Part shown: positions 12,470-22,089 of the stretch, piece after piece
How positions within the stretch are numbered: position 1 is the stretch's first letter
Layout of the letters: every line of letters begins with the position of its first letter
NCBI RefSeq assembly: GCF_004404055.1
Contig: NZ_SOHK01000007.1
Location: 289,588-353,587 of the forward strand
Source of the DNA: Cryobacterium ruanii
GTDB taxonomy: Bacteria > Actinomycetota > Actinomycetes > Actinomycetales > Microbacteriaceae
Direction: 5' to 3'
DNA: 64,000 nt
Made by a program: the position numbers and the translations under genes
Notes under the pieces: model-generated
What the model saw: the letters and a program-made list of their open reading frames with translations, nothing else
What the model was told of the DNA's origin: nothing
The model's database searches: none

Positions 12470-13716
12470 TATTTGGTTTCTCCTGCAACGGCTGACTGTG
12501 CAGCCAGAACAACGTCTCTGAATCGATCGAAAAGGTGGTTGGCGTCGTGCGGGCCGGAGGCCGCTTCCGGGTGGTATTGCACCGAGAAGGCGTTGATATC
12601 GAGGCAGCGGATGCCCTCGACCACCTGGTCGTTGAGGCTGTAGTGACTCACCTCGACGCGACCGAATCCGGCGCGCGAGTCGTGCACGCCTTCAATGGGC
12701 ATGTCGACGGCGAAACCGTGGTTCTGCGAGGTGATCTCGACCCGGCCGGTGGTCTTGTCGAGCACCGGCTGGTTGATGCCGCGGTGCCCGAAGGGCAGCT
12801 TGTAGGTGCGAAAACCGAGCGCACGACCGAGCAGCTGATTGCCGAAGCAGATTCCGAAGTAGGGAATACCCGCGCGGAGTACCTCCTGCAGCAGGGTCAC
12901 ATGGGCGTCGGAGGCGGCCGGGTCGCCGGGTCCGTTCGAGAAGAACAGGGCCGAGGGCTTGAGCGACAGCACGTGCTCGGCGGTAACCGACTGCGGCAAA
13001 ACGAGAACCTCGAAACCACGTTCCGCGAGATAGGTGAGCGTGCTGGTCTTCACGCCAAGGTCGAGCACCGCGACGGAGCCGATGCGTTCGCCCTGCGCCG
13101 GAATCGAGAAGGGTTCGACCGTCGAGACCTCGAGCGAAAGGTTGCGGCCGCGCATGGCAGCCCCAGCGAGCACCCGTTCGAGCTGTTCGCTGTCTGACAG
13201 CCCGAACATGTCGCCCGAGAAGATACCGCTCTTCATCGCGCCCTTCGATCGGATGTGGCGGGTGATCGCGCGAGTGTCGATACCGCTGATCCCGACCACG
13301 CCCTGCTCTTCGAGGTCATCGTCGAGGGTGCGAGTGGCGCGATAGTTCGAGGCGATCCGGGCCGGTTCCCGCACAATGAAGCCGGCGACCCAGATCTGCC
13401 TGGATTCCATGTCGTCGTCGTTCATGCCGGTGTTGCCGATGTGCGGGGCGGTCATCAGCACGATCTGGCCGGCGTATGACGGGTCGGTCAGGGCTTCCTG
13501 GTAGCCGGTCATACCGGTGGCGAAAACAACCTCGCCGAGGGTCTGCCCCTCGCTGCCGTAGCGGCGGCCCACAAAACGGCGGCCGTCTTCCAGCACGAGC
13601 ACGGCCGGGCCGGGCTTGCCCGCCGAGGAGGAGGACGTGAGGGCAGCGGATGCGCCGGCCTCACCGGCTACGATTTCCGCTGATGCGAACTGGTCTGGTG
13701 CGGTCGAATCGGGCAC
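12469..13716 (-). CDS. carA: Carbamoyl-phosphate synthase small (glutaminase) subunit
   Basis: Class I glutamine amidotransferase subunit that delivers ammonia to CarB. The catalytic Cys lies in [17 protein letters not shown] and the His/Glu pair in [12 protein letters not shown]. The N-terminal small domain has [16 protein letters not shown] and [19 protein letters not shown] place the start at GTG 13716 (415 residues), with GTGAGG 6 nt upstream and 1 bp after the preceding gene's stop. A longer in-frame reading would run into the upstream gene and its extra residues are not conserved. About 40 Ser/Ala-rich residues still precede the conserved domain. Confidence 0.95.
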
Positions 13717-13717
13717 G

Positions 13718-14257
13718 TCAGGCCTCACTTTCGTCTTGATGGGCCAAGGCCGTAATGGTTCGGATCGAGTCGACGAGGCGAGCACGATCATTCGGGTGGA
13801 TGATGCGAATGAAGCTGTCGACGGCGCGGCGGTCGACGGTATCGGCAGCGCCACCGGCGGCCAGCCGCCAGGACAGGCGCACGAGTCCGTCGGTTTCAAC
13901 GGCCCGGTCGATCGCGACCTGAGCGGAGCCGACCGCGTCGATGGAGCCGGCCGGAACGAATACCGGCTGGTTCCCGTCGAGGTCGAGAGCGATTCCGGCG
14001 TCGGTCACCGTCACGGCGGCGCGAGCGCGAAAGCCCAGGCCGCTGATCGCGAGCCGCTCGAGCGGCGCGTCACGCGGCGTTGTCGCCACGTAATACACCT
14101 CGGCGCTGGCCAGGGTGACCCCGGCGGTGCCGGGCATCGGATAGCCGGCGGTGAGCGACGCATCCCGTCGACTGCGGTTTCGCCAGCTGCGCCACATGAG
14201 AATCAGAACGCCGAGCAGAACCAGCGCCGTGATGATGGTGGGAAAAGTCCTATCCAT
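13718..14257 (-). CDS. PH-like membrane protein of the pyr operon
   Basis: The 179-residue protein has one N-terminal transmembrane helix (IITALVLLGVLILMW), a basic stop-transfer stretch (RSWRNRSRRD), then a soluble domain rich in beta strands that resembles a PH-like fold (GVTLASAEVYYVATT, LGFRARAAVTVTDAGIAL, PVFVPAGSIDAVGSAQV). The same position in the Mycobacterium pyr operon, between pyrC and carA, is held by a conserved membrane protein (Rv1382), so this looks like an orthologue. Function unknown. It overlaps pyrC by 8 bp and lies 1 bp from carA, implying coupled expression with UMP synthesis. Confidence 0.8.
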   Translation of the reverse strand: MDRTFPTIITALVLLGVLILMWRSWRNRSRRDASLTAGYPMPGTAGVTLASAEVYYVATTPRDAPLERLAISGLGFRARAAVTVTDAGIALDLDGNQPVFVPAGSIDAVGSAQVAIDRAVETDGLVRLSWRLAAGGAADTVDRRAVDSFIRIIHPNDRARLVDSIRTITALAHQDESEA

Positions 14258-15602
14258 GAGTGAAAACTCCGCTCGCGTGGCCGGCTATCTCGAGGCTGCT
14301 GCGCACAGCACCATCCAGCACCGTGGCATAGCCGCGGTGGAAGGTCGCCCGGACCTCACCGGGAAGGGTCATCGACAGGTACGGCGAATTCGTGCTCGTT
14401 CCGGCGAGATCGGCGCGACCGAACACGCGGGTCGCTGCGGGATCGTACAGGGTCAGTTCGGCCGGCGACCCGACCGCGATCGGATTGCCCTGGCCGGCCA
14501 GGCGCCCGATGCGGGCCGGGGTGCGCGAGAGCACGCGTTCGATGCCAGCCCAGTCGAGCAGCCCGGTCGCCACGACCGCGGCGTGCACGACCGACAAGGC
14601 TGATTCCAGCCCGATCATGCCGTTGGCGGCGGCATCCCACTCGCAGTCCTTGCTTTCCATGGGGTGCGGCGCGTGGTCGGTCGCAACGATGTCGATCGTG
14701 CCGTCGGCGAGACCGGCACGAAGGGCCTCGACGTCTTCCCGGGCGCGCAGCGGCGGATTCACCTTGAAGCGGGCGTCGTAGCCTCGCACGAGGTCTTCGG
14801 TGAGCAGCAGGTGGTGCGGTGTGACCTCGGCGGTCACGTTGATGCCGCGGGCCTTGGCCCAGCGGATCACGTCGACCGAACCGGCCGTCGAGACGTGACA
14901 GACGTGCAGGCGCGATCCGACGTGTTCGGCCAACAGAACGTCCCGGGCGATGATCGACTCTTCGGCGACGGCCGGCCAGCCCACGAGTCCGAGTTCGCCG
15001 GAGAGGGCGCCCTCGTTCATCTGGGCTTTCTCGGTGAGGCGCGGTTCCTGCGAATGCTGTGCGATGACACCGTCGAAGGCTTTCACGTATTCGAGGGCAC
15101 GGCGCATGAGGAGCGGGTCTGAGACGCAGAATCCGTCGTCCGAGAACACGCGAACGCGGGCCCTGCTCGACGCCATGGCGCCGAGTTCGGCGAGTTGCTT
15201 GCCCGCGAGCCCCACGGTGACGGCGCCGATCGGCTGCACGTCGACGTAGCCGGCACTTTCACCGAGGGCGAGTACCTGCTCGACGACCCCGGCGGTGTCC
15301 TGTGCCGGCAGGGTGTTGGCCATGGCGAACACGCTCGTGAAGCCGCCGCGCGCCGCCGCGCGGCTGCCGCTCAGCACGGTCTCGCTGTGTTCGTAGCCCG
15401 GCTCGCGCAGGTGGGCGTGCAGGTCGACCAGACCGGGCAGCGCGATGAGCCCGTCGGCGTCGATCACGCTCGCCCCGCCCTGCGACAGGCTGGTTCCGAG
15501 CTCGGTGATACGCCGGCCATCCAGACGGATGTCGGTGCCCGTCCCATCCGGAAGGGTCGCGTCGCGAATCAACCAGCGTTGCTGCATTCCGTCAATCGAC
15601 AT
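14250..15602 (-). CDS. pyrC: Dihydroorotase (class I)
   Basis: The 450-residue amidohydrolase interconverts carbamoyl aspartate and dihydroorotate. Metal-binding motif [10 protein letters not shown], then [13 protein letters not shown], and [13 protein letters not shown] with the catalytic Asp-His. I chose the ATG at 15602 ([10 protein letters not shown]) because AAGGA lies 8 nt upstream. The ATG five codons later has no ribosome binding site. The longer open frame upstream lies inside pyrB and is non-homologous. It overlaps the pyrB 3' end by 11 bp. Confidence 0.95.
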   Translation of the reverse strand: MSIDGMQQRWLIRDATLPDGTGTDIRLDGRRITELGTSLSQGGASVIDADGLIALPGLVDLHAHLREPGYEHSETVLSGSRAAARGGFTSVFAMANTLPAQDTAGVVEQVLALGESAGYVDVQPIGAVTVGLAGKQLAELGAMASSRARVRVFSDDGFCVSDPLLMRRALEYVKAFDGVIAQHSQEPRLTEKAQMNEGALSGELGLVGWPAVAEESIIARDVLLAEHVGSRLHVCHVSTAGSVDVIRWAKARGINVTAEVTPHHLLLTEDLVRGYDARFKVNPPLRAREDVEALRAGLADGTIDIVATDHAPHPMESKDCEWDAAANGMIGLESALSVVHAAVVATGLLDWAGIERVLSRTPARIGRLAGQGNPIAVGSPAELTLYDPAATRVFGRADLAGTSTNSPYLSMTLPGEVRATFHRGYATVLDGAVRSSLEIAGHASGVFTHG

Positions 15603-16554
15603 TCTTCGATTCCTTCCGGTCACCGGACAAGAGCAGGTAAAGCGCGGCCATTCGCACGGAGACACCGTTCGTGACCTGTTCGAGCACGGTCGAATTAGCG
15701 GAGTCGGCCGCCGCCGACGAGATCTCGAGGCCACGGTTCATCGGGCCGGGGTGCATCACAATGCTAGCCGGACCAAGCCGACCGAACCGCGCGTCGTCGA
15801 GCCCCCAGACCCGGGAGTACTCGCGGGTGCTCGGAAAGAAAGCCGCGTTCATCCGCTCGGTCTGGATGCGCAGCATCATGACCACGTCGGGGCCCGCATC
15901 GATCGCATCGTCGAGGTCGAAGTTAAATCGAGCCGGCCACAGTGTGGTGTCGCTTGGCAACAGGGTGGGCGGGGCGACGAATGTGACCTCGGCGCCGAGG
16001 GTGGTGAGCAGCCAGAGGTTGGAGCGGGCCACCCGGGAGTGCAGTACGTCGCCGACGATCGTGACCGTGACCCCGTCGAGGCCCGTTCCGCGGGACGCCT
16101 GCCCGTGAATGCGGCGGCGGATGGTGAAGGCGTCCAGCAGCGCCTGGGTGGGATGCTCGTGGGTGCCGTCGCCGGCGTTGATGATACCAGCGTCGATCCA
16201 ACCGCTCGCGGCGAGCACCGCCGGGGCACCGGAGGCTGGATGGCGGATGACGACGCCATCGGCACCGATCGCGGCCAGGGTCTGCGCGGTATCTTTCAGG
16301 CTTTCGCCCTTCGACACGCTCGAGCCCTTGGCGCTGAAGTTGATCACGTCAGCGCTCAGTCGCTTCGCCGCGGCCTCAAACGAGATGCGGGTGCGGGTGG
16401 AGTCCTCGAAGAACAGGTTGACCACGGTCTTGCCGCGCAGGGTCGGGAGCTTTCTGACCTCGCGCTGGGCGACATCCGCCATGTCTTCGGCAATGTCGAG
16501 CAGGTTGACGGCCTCGTCGCGGCTGAGGTCCTTGGTCGAGAGGAGATGTCTCAT
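15592..16554 (-). CDS. pyrB: Aspartate carbamoyltransferase catalytic subunit
   Basis: The 320-residue protein condenses carbamoyl phosphate with aspartate, the committed step of pyrimidine synthesis. Seen: the carbamoyl-phosphate loop [26 protein letters not shown], the [15 protein letters not shown] signature and [12 protein letters not shown]. There is no pyrI regulatory subunit nearby, consistent with control through PyrR. It overlaps the pyrR stop by 4 bp. Confidence 0.97.
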   Translation of the reverse strand: MRHLLSTKDLSRDEAVNLLDIAEDMADVAQREVRKLPTLRGKTVVNLFFEDSTRTRISFEAAAKRLSADVINFSAKGSSVSKGESLKDTAQTLAAIGADGVVIRHPASGAPAVLAASGWIDAGIINAGDGTHEHPTQALLDAFTIRRRIHGQASRGTGLDGVTVTIVGDVLHSRVARSNLWLLTTLGAEVTFVAPPTLLPSDTTLWPARFNFDLDDAIDAGPDVVMMLRIQTERMNAAFFPSTREYSRVWGLDDARFGRLGPASIVMHPGPMNRGLEISSAAADSANSTVLEQVTNGVSVRMAALYLLLSGDRKESKNVD

Positions 16555-17093
16555 CGGTTGCTCCCGCCGTCGATCGATACGAATTCGTCGCCGTCGGTTT
16601 CTTCGAGGTGAACGTTGATGCGTTCGTCGGTCGCGGTCGGCAGGTTGCGACCGACGAAGTCGGCGCGGATCGGCAGCTCCCGATGTCCGCGATCGACGAG
16701 AACTGCTAGCCGCACGATCGTCGGGCGGCCGTGGTCTCCGAGCGCGTCGAGGGCACTGCGGATGGTTCGTCCCGAGTAGAGCACATCGTCGACGAGTACG
16801 ACCGTTGCGCCGTTGATGCTGCCGGGCACCTCGGTACGGGTCGGAGTGCGGGTGCGGCCGTGCGCGAGGTCGTCGCGGTACAACGTGACGTCGAGCGATC
16901 CGACTCGCACTGCCGTTGCCGCGGGCTCGATGCGTTGGATGATCTCGGCGATGCGCCGGGCGAGAATAACGCCGCGGGTCGGGATACCGAGGATGACGAG
17001 GTTGTCCGAGCCCCGATTGGACTCCAGGATTTCGTGGGAGATTCGAGTCAACGCGCGGGTGATGTCAGCCTGGGTGAGCACAGTGTGCGCCAA
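16551..17093 (-). CDS. pyrR: PyrR bifunctional pyr operon regulator / uracil phosphoribosyltransferase
   Basis: The 180-residue protein has the PRPP-binding loop [18 protein letters not shown] and the PyrR-specific N-terminus ([31 protein letters not shown]). PyrR binds pyr mRNA when UMP is high and represses the operon. The start codon is TTG at 17093, with AGGAGG 7 nt upstream. A PyrR-binding hairpin lies immediately upstream of that ribosome binding site, so it should control its own synthesis. It is the first gene of the minus-strand operon. Confidence 0.95.
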   Translation of the reverse strand: MAHTVLTQADITRALTRISHEILESNRGSDNLVILGIPTRGVILARRIAEIIQRIEPAATAVRVGSLDVTLYRDDLAHGRTRTPTRTEVPGSINGATVVLVDDVLYSGRTIRSALDALGDHGRPTIVRLAVLVDRGHRELPIRADFVGRNLPTATDERINVHLEETDGDEFVSIDGGSNR

Positions 17094-17100
17094 GTGCCGA

Positions 17101-17127
17101 CCTCCTTCCCCGTCTCACAGGACGGAT
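17101..17127 (-). promoter_or_regulatory. PyrR-binding mRNA hairpin next to the pyrR ribosome binding site
   Basis: On the minus strand CCGTC-CTGTGA-GACGG (17110-17125) forms a 5-bp stem with a 6-nt loop. The core TCCTGTGAGAC matches the PyrR recognition consensus UCCNGNGAGGY, apart from A in place of the last G. The Shine-Dalgarno AAGGAGG (17101-17107) follows 2 nt after the GACGGG stem edge. I see no terminator or antiterminator in the leader. The layout therefore fits translational repression, as described for PyrR in Mycobacterium smegmatis, rather than Bacillus-type attenuation. Confidence 0.8.
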
Positions 17128-17279
17128 CTTAAAGGATGTCTGATTTTCTTCTAGCCTAGTCGATCGTCCGCCACCGGTGAACGGGCCAGGACTGGACGGT
17201 GCCAGGACTGACCCGAACGGGCAAATCACACTCTCGTGCAGCCCGGTCGCCCCAACGCTGCGACCAGGCTGCACGGAAC

Positions 17280-18818
17280 CTACCGAACCAGGGAACTGCC
17301 CTTGTAATCGAACTCACTGGCGGGGACGGACTGCAGCTCCCGGGGTGCCATACGACTGCCGTCCTCGAAGAATCCGGTCGAACTCCGAGCCAGGGTCATT
17401 ATTGCGTGGACCGCGGCGTCACCCAGCTCGTCGATCGCCTTGGTGTTGAGGTTCGTGATCGAGTCACACGCCTGGTGATAGCACGCGTCGTAGGCCTCGC
17501 CGGCTGTTCCGCCGTACGTCACGGCCTCTTCGGGCGTTTTCAGTCCCTCGGCACCACTGAACAGTCCGCCGGCTGGGATTCCAACGGCGATGAACGGACC
17601 GTAGTCAGATCTGCCGTCGAAAGCCGTCGGCTCAGTGGCGAGACCCTTCGCAGCGAAATAGCTGTTGAATATCGATTCGATCTGGGCTGAACCGGGAGGG
17701 CCCGCCGTGGCACTCGGGTCGGCCGAGGCGTCACCGTCGTAGACGAAGCGCACGTAGTTCGGTGAGGCGAGCATGTCGAAGTTCAGGTTGGCGTAAATTT
17801 TGGCCAGATCGACGTCACTCGCACTCGCCACGTAGTTCTCGGACCCGAGAAGCCCGAGTTTCTCGGCGCCCCAGAACGCGAACCGCACCTGCTGCCGCGG
17901 CTGAATTTTGAGTTTCTTCATCTGAATTGCGGTCTCGAGAATCGTGGCGGTGCCGCTGCCGTTGTCATTGATCCCCGGCCCCTCGAGCACCGAATCGAGG
18001 TGCGCCCCGACCACGATCACCTTGTCCTTATTGCCCGTGCGGGTGTCGGCGATGATGTTCACGGTCGTACGCGTCTCGGCGATGACCTCCGTTTTCACCG
18101 CAACGGTCGTCGGCCCTGCCAGGACCGATGCGTAGAGCGCGGCGCCGTCGGCATAACTCAATCCCACGACGGGAACGGATACCGTAGCCCCGAGCGTTCC
18201 CTCGACCAGTTCGGTGCGACCGGGGTTGCCCTCGTTGAAGATGATCACGGCGTCATAGCCCGCAGCGATCGCGTTTGCTGTTTTAATGGCGAATGTGCAG
18301 GTGCCGCGCTGGATGAGCGCGACCTGGGGCTCGGTGGCCGAGGCCGGTGCAAAGTCGGTCGCGGCACATCCGGAAGCTGAGCTCGGTGCCGGCGTGGCCG
18401 GAACCACGGTGTTCGTCGCGGCGACGAGGCCGCCGACAATATTGCCGCTGCCCGAGTAGGTGAATGTGGCCGTCTCGTAGTTCTGGGGTGCGGGAGACAC
18501 CTGGCTTAGAGTGGCCGGAGTCACCTCCTGATAGAACTCGAACTCGAAGGGTTGCTCCGTCACCTGGTAGCCCGCCATCGTCAGGCGCGCTTTGACGTAG
18601 GCAGCGGATGCCGTGAAGCCGGGCGTGCCGGCCGCCCGCGTTCCGCCGGCATTGTTGGCAATCCTCTGCAGGGCCCGTTCGTGTTGCAGGATGCCGCTCA
18701 CGGTAACCGCCTGGCGGAGTTTAGTCGTGTTGACCTCGTCGATTGCCGCGGTCGCAGACAGGGGAACCGTCAGGCTCCCTACTACAACGGCCGCCATGAG
18801 CCATGTTTTTCTTCGCAC
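17280..18818 (-). CDS. Secreted M28-family zinc aminopeptidase with PA domain
   Basis: From GTG 18818 (GGGAGG 4 nt upstream) the 512-residue protein starts with a Sec signal peptide (MRRKTWLMAAVVVGSLTV, cleavage likely after ATA). A PA domain (about 130-250) and an M28 peptidase core follow. Zinc ligands are visible in order: VGAHLDSV (His), GINDNGSG (Asp), FWGAEKLGLLGSE (Glu pair), NFDMLASPN (Asp) and CYHQACDSI (His). The arrangement resembles Streptomyces griseus aminopeptidase, so it probably trims peptides outside the cell. It stands alone. A TTG at 18830 is a less likely start. Confidence 0.88.
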   Translation of the reverse strand: MRRKTWLMAAVVVGSLTVPLSATAAIDEVNTTKLRQAVTVSGILQHERALQRIANNAGGTRAAGTPGFTASAAYVKARLTMAGYQVTEQPFEFEFYQEVTPATLSQVSPAPQNYETATFTYSGSGNIVGGLVAATNTVVPATPAPSSASGCAATDFAPASATEPQVALIQRGTCTFAIKTANAIAAGYDAVIIFNEGNPGRTELVEGTLGATVSVPVVGLSYADGAALYASVLAGPTTVAVKTEVIAETRTTVNIIADTRTGNKDKVIVVGAHLDSVLEGPGINDNGSGTATILETAIQMKKLKIQPRQQVRFAFWGAEKLGLLGSENYVASASDVDLAKIYANLNFDMLASPNYVRFVYDGDASADPSATAGPPGSAQIESIFNSYFAAKGLATEPTAFDGRSDYGPFIAVGIPAGGLFSGAEGLKTPEEAVTYGGTAGEAYDACYHQACDSITNLNTKAIDELGDAAVHAIMTLARSSTGFFEDGSRMAPRELQSVPASEFDYKGSSLVR

Positions 18819-18905
18819 AATGCCTCCCAATTCCGGTGGGAGCCCGGCCGCCCGGTTGGATGACCCCGCAGTCCCGCTGAATCAATGGCCCGGGATTACC
18901 ATCTC

Positions 18906-18922
18906 CGGTAACGTCGTTACCG
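18906..18922. repeat. Perfect inverted repeat in the gap upstream of the aminopeptidase
   Basis: CGGTAAC-gtc-GTTACCG is a 17-bp palindrome with a 3-nt centre, about 90 bp upstream of the peptidase start and 22 bp beyond the next gene's stop. It could be an operator or a short termination hairpin. No T-run follows on either strand. Confidence 0.5.
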
Positions 18923-18943
18923 AATCGTGACCCGTGTCGGTCG

Positions 18944-19957
18944 TTAGAAGGCTGCGGCGACGAACGCTGAGAATTCGGCCGTGTCGGTGAAGCTTCCGGT
19001 GTAGAGAACACCGTCGACGAGCACGGTCGGAGTGCCTTCGACGGAATCAATCTCGGCACCCTCGATCGGTCCGGTCAGGGCCGTCTCGGTGTTCTGCTGC
19101 GACCAGGTGAGGTAGTCGCCAGATTCCACGCAGTCGGCGATGTTCACCGAGCCCGGCGCGAGGGCCACCAGTTCAGCGTCGGTGAGTCCACGTGTCTGTT
19201 CCGGCGGCTGGTTGGCAAACAGTATGCCCACGTACTCGAGGGCTAGGTCGGGGTTTAGGGCAGCCTGACAGGTCAGCGCAGCGGATGCCCGGCTGGAGTA
19301 GTCGGTGCCCTGGGACAGCCGATCGAGAAAGGTGAGCGAATGCACCCGAAGGGTGATGACGCCGCTTTCCACACCGGCGAGCAGGAGTTCACCGTTGGCC
19401 TCTTCGAATTGGGCGCAGAACGGACACATCGGGTCGAGGTACTCGTCGACGATGACCGCGCCGGTGCCGAATTCGAGATACCCGGCGTCGAAGTTGGCCG
19501 CGCCCAGCTTTCCGGTCGGCAGCGGCGCTGACGGTTCCGGTGCTGACGACGCGGTCGCGGTACCCGGGGCAGCGCTGGAATCAGTAGCCACCACGAATGC
19601 AGCGATAGCGGAGGCAAAGATAATCGCGAAAACGACGAGGATGGCGAACACCGCCGTCGCGACGTACCCGATGATGAGGCCCGCCAGCGCGAAGCCGCGG
19701 CCCAATTCACCGCGCGCACGAATCTGCGCGAGCGCGATGTGGCCCGTGATGATCGCGACGAGACCGATGAAAAACGAGGACACGAACGACACGATCGCGA
19801 GCGTGTTGGTCCTGGGGGCCGTCACGAATGGCGCGGGCGGTACAAATGTCGGTGTCGACCCGGCCGTCGGCGGCACCAGCCGATATGGGTTCGGCTGAAC
19901 CGGCGTGTTTGGCGGGCCCGGCTGATCGCGGGGAGCGTCTGGTCCGGTGTTGTCCAT
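18944..19957 (-). CDS. Membrane-anchored DsbA-like thioredoxin-fold protein with DUF4190 N-terminus
   Basis: The 337-residue protein has a Pro-rich cytoplasmic N-terminus (to about 45) and two transmembrane helices of DUF4190 type (TLAIVSFVSSFFIGLVAII, then FALAGLIIGYVATAVFAIL). A short Ser/Ala linker follows, then an extracytoplasmic DsbA/thioredoxin_4 domain. The redox motif CPFC (DPMCPFCAQFEEANGE) and the cis-Pro loop EGTPTVLVDGVLY are present. It probably catalyses thiol-disulfide exchange of exported proteins. I chose ATG 19957 because AAGGA lies 8 nt upstream. An ATG at 19978 lacks a site. No partner redox gene is adjacent. Confidence 0.82.
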   Translation of the reverse strand: MDNTGPDAPRDQPGPPNTPVQPNPYRLVPPTAGSTPTFVPPAPFVTAPRTNTLAIVSFVSSFFIGLVAIITGHIALAQIRARGELGRGFALAGLIIGYVATAVFAILVVFAIIFASAIAAFVVATDSSAAPGTATASSAPEPSAPLPTGKLGAANFDAGYLEFGTGAVIVDEYLDPMCPFCAQFEEANGELLLAGVESGVITLRVHSLTFLDRLSQGTDYSSRASAALTCQAALNPDLALEYVGILFANQPPEQTRGLTDAELVALAPGSVNIADCVESGDYLTWSQQNTETALTGPIEGAEIDSVEGTPTVLVDGVLYTGSFTDTAEFSAFVAAAF

Positions 19958-20035
19958 GTACGTATCCTTCGGTGACATCGAGGCGTTCGCCGCGAAAGCC
20001 GAATCTGCCGGTCATGCAACCGGGCGGATCGCAGA

Positions 20036-20455
20036 TCAGGCTGACGGAGCGGTCTGGGCGATCTTGCCGAGCAGTCCGTTGACGAAGCCGGCCGAGTCAT
20101 CCGTTGAGAGGATTTTGGCAGCTTCGACCGCTTCGTCGATGGCGACGGCGTGAGGCACGGCGCCGTTGTAGAGAATCTCCCAGATACCGATGCGCAAAAT
20201 GGCACGATCAATGTTGGGCATGCGGGCGAGCGACCAACCCTGCGAGTACGTCTCGATCAGTTCGTCGATCTCCTCGCGGTGGTCGACGACCCCGTCGACC
20301 ACCTCACGGGCGTAGAGCCAGGAGGCAAGGCGAGCTGGTTCGCTCGCCGCGCGTTCGGCCTCGGTCGCGAGCGACTCCGGAATGCTGATCTGGCGCACAT
20401 CAGCGGCGTAGAGTATGTCGATGGCGCGTTTGCGAGCCTTGGTCCGTGCGCTCAT
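20036..20455 (-). CDS. nusB: Transcription antitermination factor NusB
   Basis: The 139-residue all-helical RNA-binding protein of the rRNA antitermination complex. Recognisable segments are [50 protein letters not shown] and [30 protein letters not shown]. It overlaps the efp stop by 4 bp. efp-nusB is the standard actinobacterial pair. Confidence 0.96.
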   Translation of the reverse strand: MSARTKARKRAIDILYAADVRQISIPESLATEAERAASEPARLASWLYAREVVDGVVDHREEIDELIETYSQGWSLARMPNIDRAILRIGIWEILYNGAVPHAVAIDEAVEAAKILSTDDSAGFVNGLLGKIAQTAPSA

Positions 20456-21015
20456 TCGTTGACGCGGCCGAGGTAGTCGCCGGTGCGGGTGTCGACCTTG
20501 ACCTTGGTGCCCTGTTCAAGGAACAGCGGAACCTGAATCTGGTAACCGGTCTCCACAGTGGCCGGTTTGGTGCCGCCGGTGGAGCGGTCGCCCTGCAGGC
20601 CAGGCTCGGTGTAGGTAATTTCCAGGGTGACGGATGCCGGCAGCTCGACGTACAGCGGGTTGCCGTTGTGCAGCGCCACGGTCACGGCCTGGTTTTCGAG
20701 CATGAAGTTGCTCGCATCACCGACCACGGCGGCGGACACGGTGATCTGGTCGTAGTCGGCGACGTCCATGAAGACGTAGGCGTCACCGTCGTTGTACAGG
20801 TACTGGAAGTCCCGACGATCGACGTTTTCGGTCTCGATCTTGGCACCGGCGTTGAACGTGCGGTCGACGGTCTTACCCGAGACGACGTTCTTCATCTTGG
20901 TGCGAACGAAGGCGCCACCCTTGCCCGGCTTGACGTGCTGAAACTCGACGACGGCCCAGAGTTGGCCATCCATGTTGAGTACGACGCCGTTTCTGATATC
21001 AGCGGTAGAAGCCAT
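20452..21015 (-). CDS. efp: Elongation factor P
   Basis: The 187-residue EF-P relieves ribosome stalling at polyproline. N-terminal KOW-like domain ([20 protein letters not shown]) with the loop [10 protein letters not shown] that carries the modifiable-Lys position, then two OB domains, and a C-terminal signature GDYLGRVNE. No modification enzyme gene (epmA/epmB or ymfI type) is nearby. I chose ATG 21015 ([10 protein letters not shown]) because it gives the family's normal length. Longer readings add non-homologous residues. Confidence 0.96.
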   Translation of the reverse strand: MASTADIRNGVVLNMDGQLWAVVEFQHVKPGKGGAFVRTKMKNVVSGKTVDRTFNAGAKIETENVDRRDFQYLYNDGDAYVFMDVADYDQITVSAAVVGDASNFMLENQAVTVALHNGNPLYVELPASVTLEITYTEPGLQGDRSTGGTKPATVETGYQIQVPLFLEQGTKVKVDTRTGDYLGRVNE

Positions 21016-21121
21016 GGGAGGGGTGTTCCGTTCAATTGATAAGGTGCGCGGGTGCAAATGGCACCTTGTCGAGTCTACGTGTCCAAGCCTCAGGCGCCAA
21101 AGGCACCGGGTCGACCGTGTG

Positions 21122-21556
21122 TCACGGAGCGGTGACGAAGTCCAGGGCCAGACGGTAGGAGTCGAAGCCGAGGCCGGCGATGACGCCGGTCGCGATGGCA
21201 CTCACGACACTCGTGTGGCGAAAGGTTTCGCGGGCATGCGGGTTGGAGATATGCACTTCGATCAGTGGCAGGCCGGCCTTGGTGACGAGGGCCGCTGCGT
21301 CTCGCAATGCGTAGCTGTAGTGGGTGAACGCTGCAGGATTGAGGATGACCGGCATCCGCTCGTCGACGGCTTCATATAGCCAGTGGATGAGCTCGGCCTC
21401 GTCATCGGTCTGCCGCAGGTCGATGCTCACCCCGTCTCGAGCGAATGCGACCAGCAGCGCACGCAGGTCGTCCAGGTTCGCCGACCCGTACACGTCGGGC
21501 TCGCGACTGCCGAGGCGCCCGAGGTTCGGACCGTTTAGAACCAGCACTGTACTCAT
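21122..21556 (-). CDS. aroQ: 3-dehydroquinate dehydratase, type II
   Basis: The 144-residue dodecameric-type enzyme dehydrates 3-dehydroquinate in the shikimate pathway. Motifs: [18 protein letters not shown] (active-site loop with Tyr), [34 protein letters not shown] and [14 protein letters not shown]. It lies just upstream of efp, as in Mycobacterium. The other aro genes (aroB-aroK-aroC-aroE) begin about 4.3 kb away, on the far side of the aldehyde dehydrogenase island. Confidence 0.95.
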   Translation of the reverse strand: MSTVLVLNGPNLGRLGSREPDVYGSANLDDLRALLVAFARDGVSIDLRQTDDEAELIHWLYEAVDERMPVILNPAAFTHYSYALRDAAALVTKAGLPLIEVHISNPHARETFRHTSVVSAIATGVIAGLGFDSYRLALDFVTAP

Positions 21557-21606
21557 CCTTCCAGCCTAGGCCGTCATCGGGTATCGGCCCGGGCGGCAGG
21601 CCTCGG

Positions 21607-22011
21607 TCAGGGGCTGAGAACGGCTATGCCGTCATCGTGCGCGACGAACAAGCCGGCGATGCGCATAAGTTTGCCGAAGGATTGCGCCAGTTCGATGGCC
21701 CAGGCCTGGTCTGGAGCGGTGAGGGCGGCGGCCCCCGGCCGTTCCAAAGTCACGATGATGCTGCCGCCGGGGTCCTCCCTGGCGAGGATGTCGTTGATTC
21801 TCACGGCGAAAGGGCGTACCGAACCCGGTTCGGGACGCAGGGGTATGCCATCGATCGGTATCAGCATGGAGAGCTGTTGCCCGTGGGCGTCGAGCAGCAT
21901 AAGCCAGAGCTGCCGGCGGATAGCGTGGCCGACCAGGTCGAAGACCCGTGCTTTGGCCTGTTCCGCAGTGGTCACGGCCGGGGCATCCTCGATTTTCACT
22001 GTCAGTGTCAT
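21607..22011 (-). CDS. Conserved-looking hypothetical protein
   Basis: From ATG 22011 (MTLTVKIEDAPAVTTAEQ) the protein has 134 residues and no signal peptide or membrane helix. It contains RRQLWLMLLDAHGQQLSMLIPIDGIP, then RINDIL and SIIVTLERPGAAALTAPDQAWA, a pattern of alternating beta strands and helices. I do not recognise the family. Readings extending upstream of 22011 are basic and low in conservation signals. It sits between aroQ and a divergently transcribed GAF regulator. Confidence 0.7.
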   Translation of the reverse strand: MTLTVKIEDAPAVTTAEQAKARVFDLVGHAIRRQLWLMLLDAHGQQLSMLIPIDGIPLRPEPGSVRPFAVRINDILAREDPGGSIIVTLERPGAAALTAPDQAWAIELAQSFGKLMRIAGLFVAHDDGIAVLSP

Positions 22012-22048
22012 GCCGCCAGCTTGAGCGGATCCGGCCGGGCGCGACCAG

Positions 22049-22089
22049 TTATCCCCAGAAAGAGTGCGTCTGACCCGCGTTGTGGATAA
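22049..22089. promoter_or_regulatory. Two opposed DnaA-box-like 9-mers in a divergent intergenic region
   Basis: TTATCCCCA (22049-22057, plus) is one base from the TTATCCACA DnaA box. TGTGGATAA (22081-22089) is a perfect box on the minus strand. Both fall in the 215-bp gap between the 134-residue gene and the GAF regulator. They may be DnaA titration or regulatory sites. No replication genes are near. Confidence 0.45.

Noticed and set aside
12470-13899. carA start at 13899
   Set aside because: The extra residues lie inside the upstream membrane-protein gene and are not conserved. GTG 13716 has a ribosome binding site and correct spacing.
18819-18943. Possible riboswitch upstream of the secreted aminopeptidase
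   Set aside because: I compared it by eye with cyclic di-AMP, cyclic di-GMP and cobalamin leaders. Apart from a 17-bp palindrome I see none of their conserved cores.
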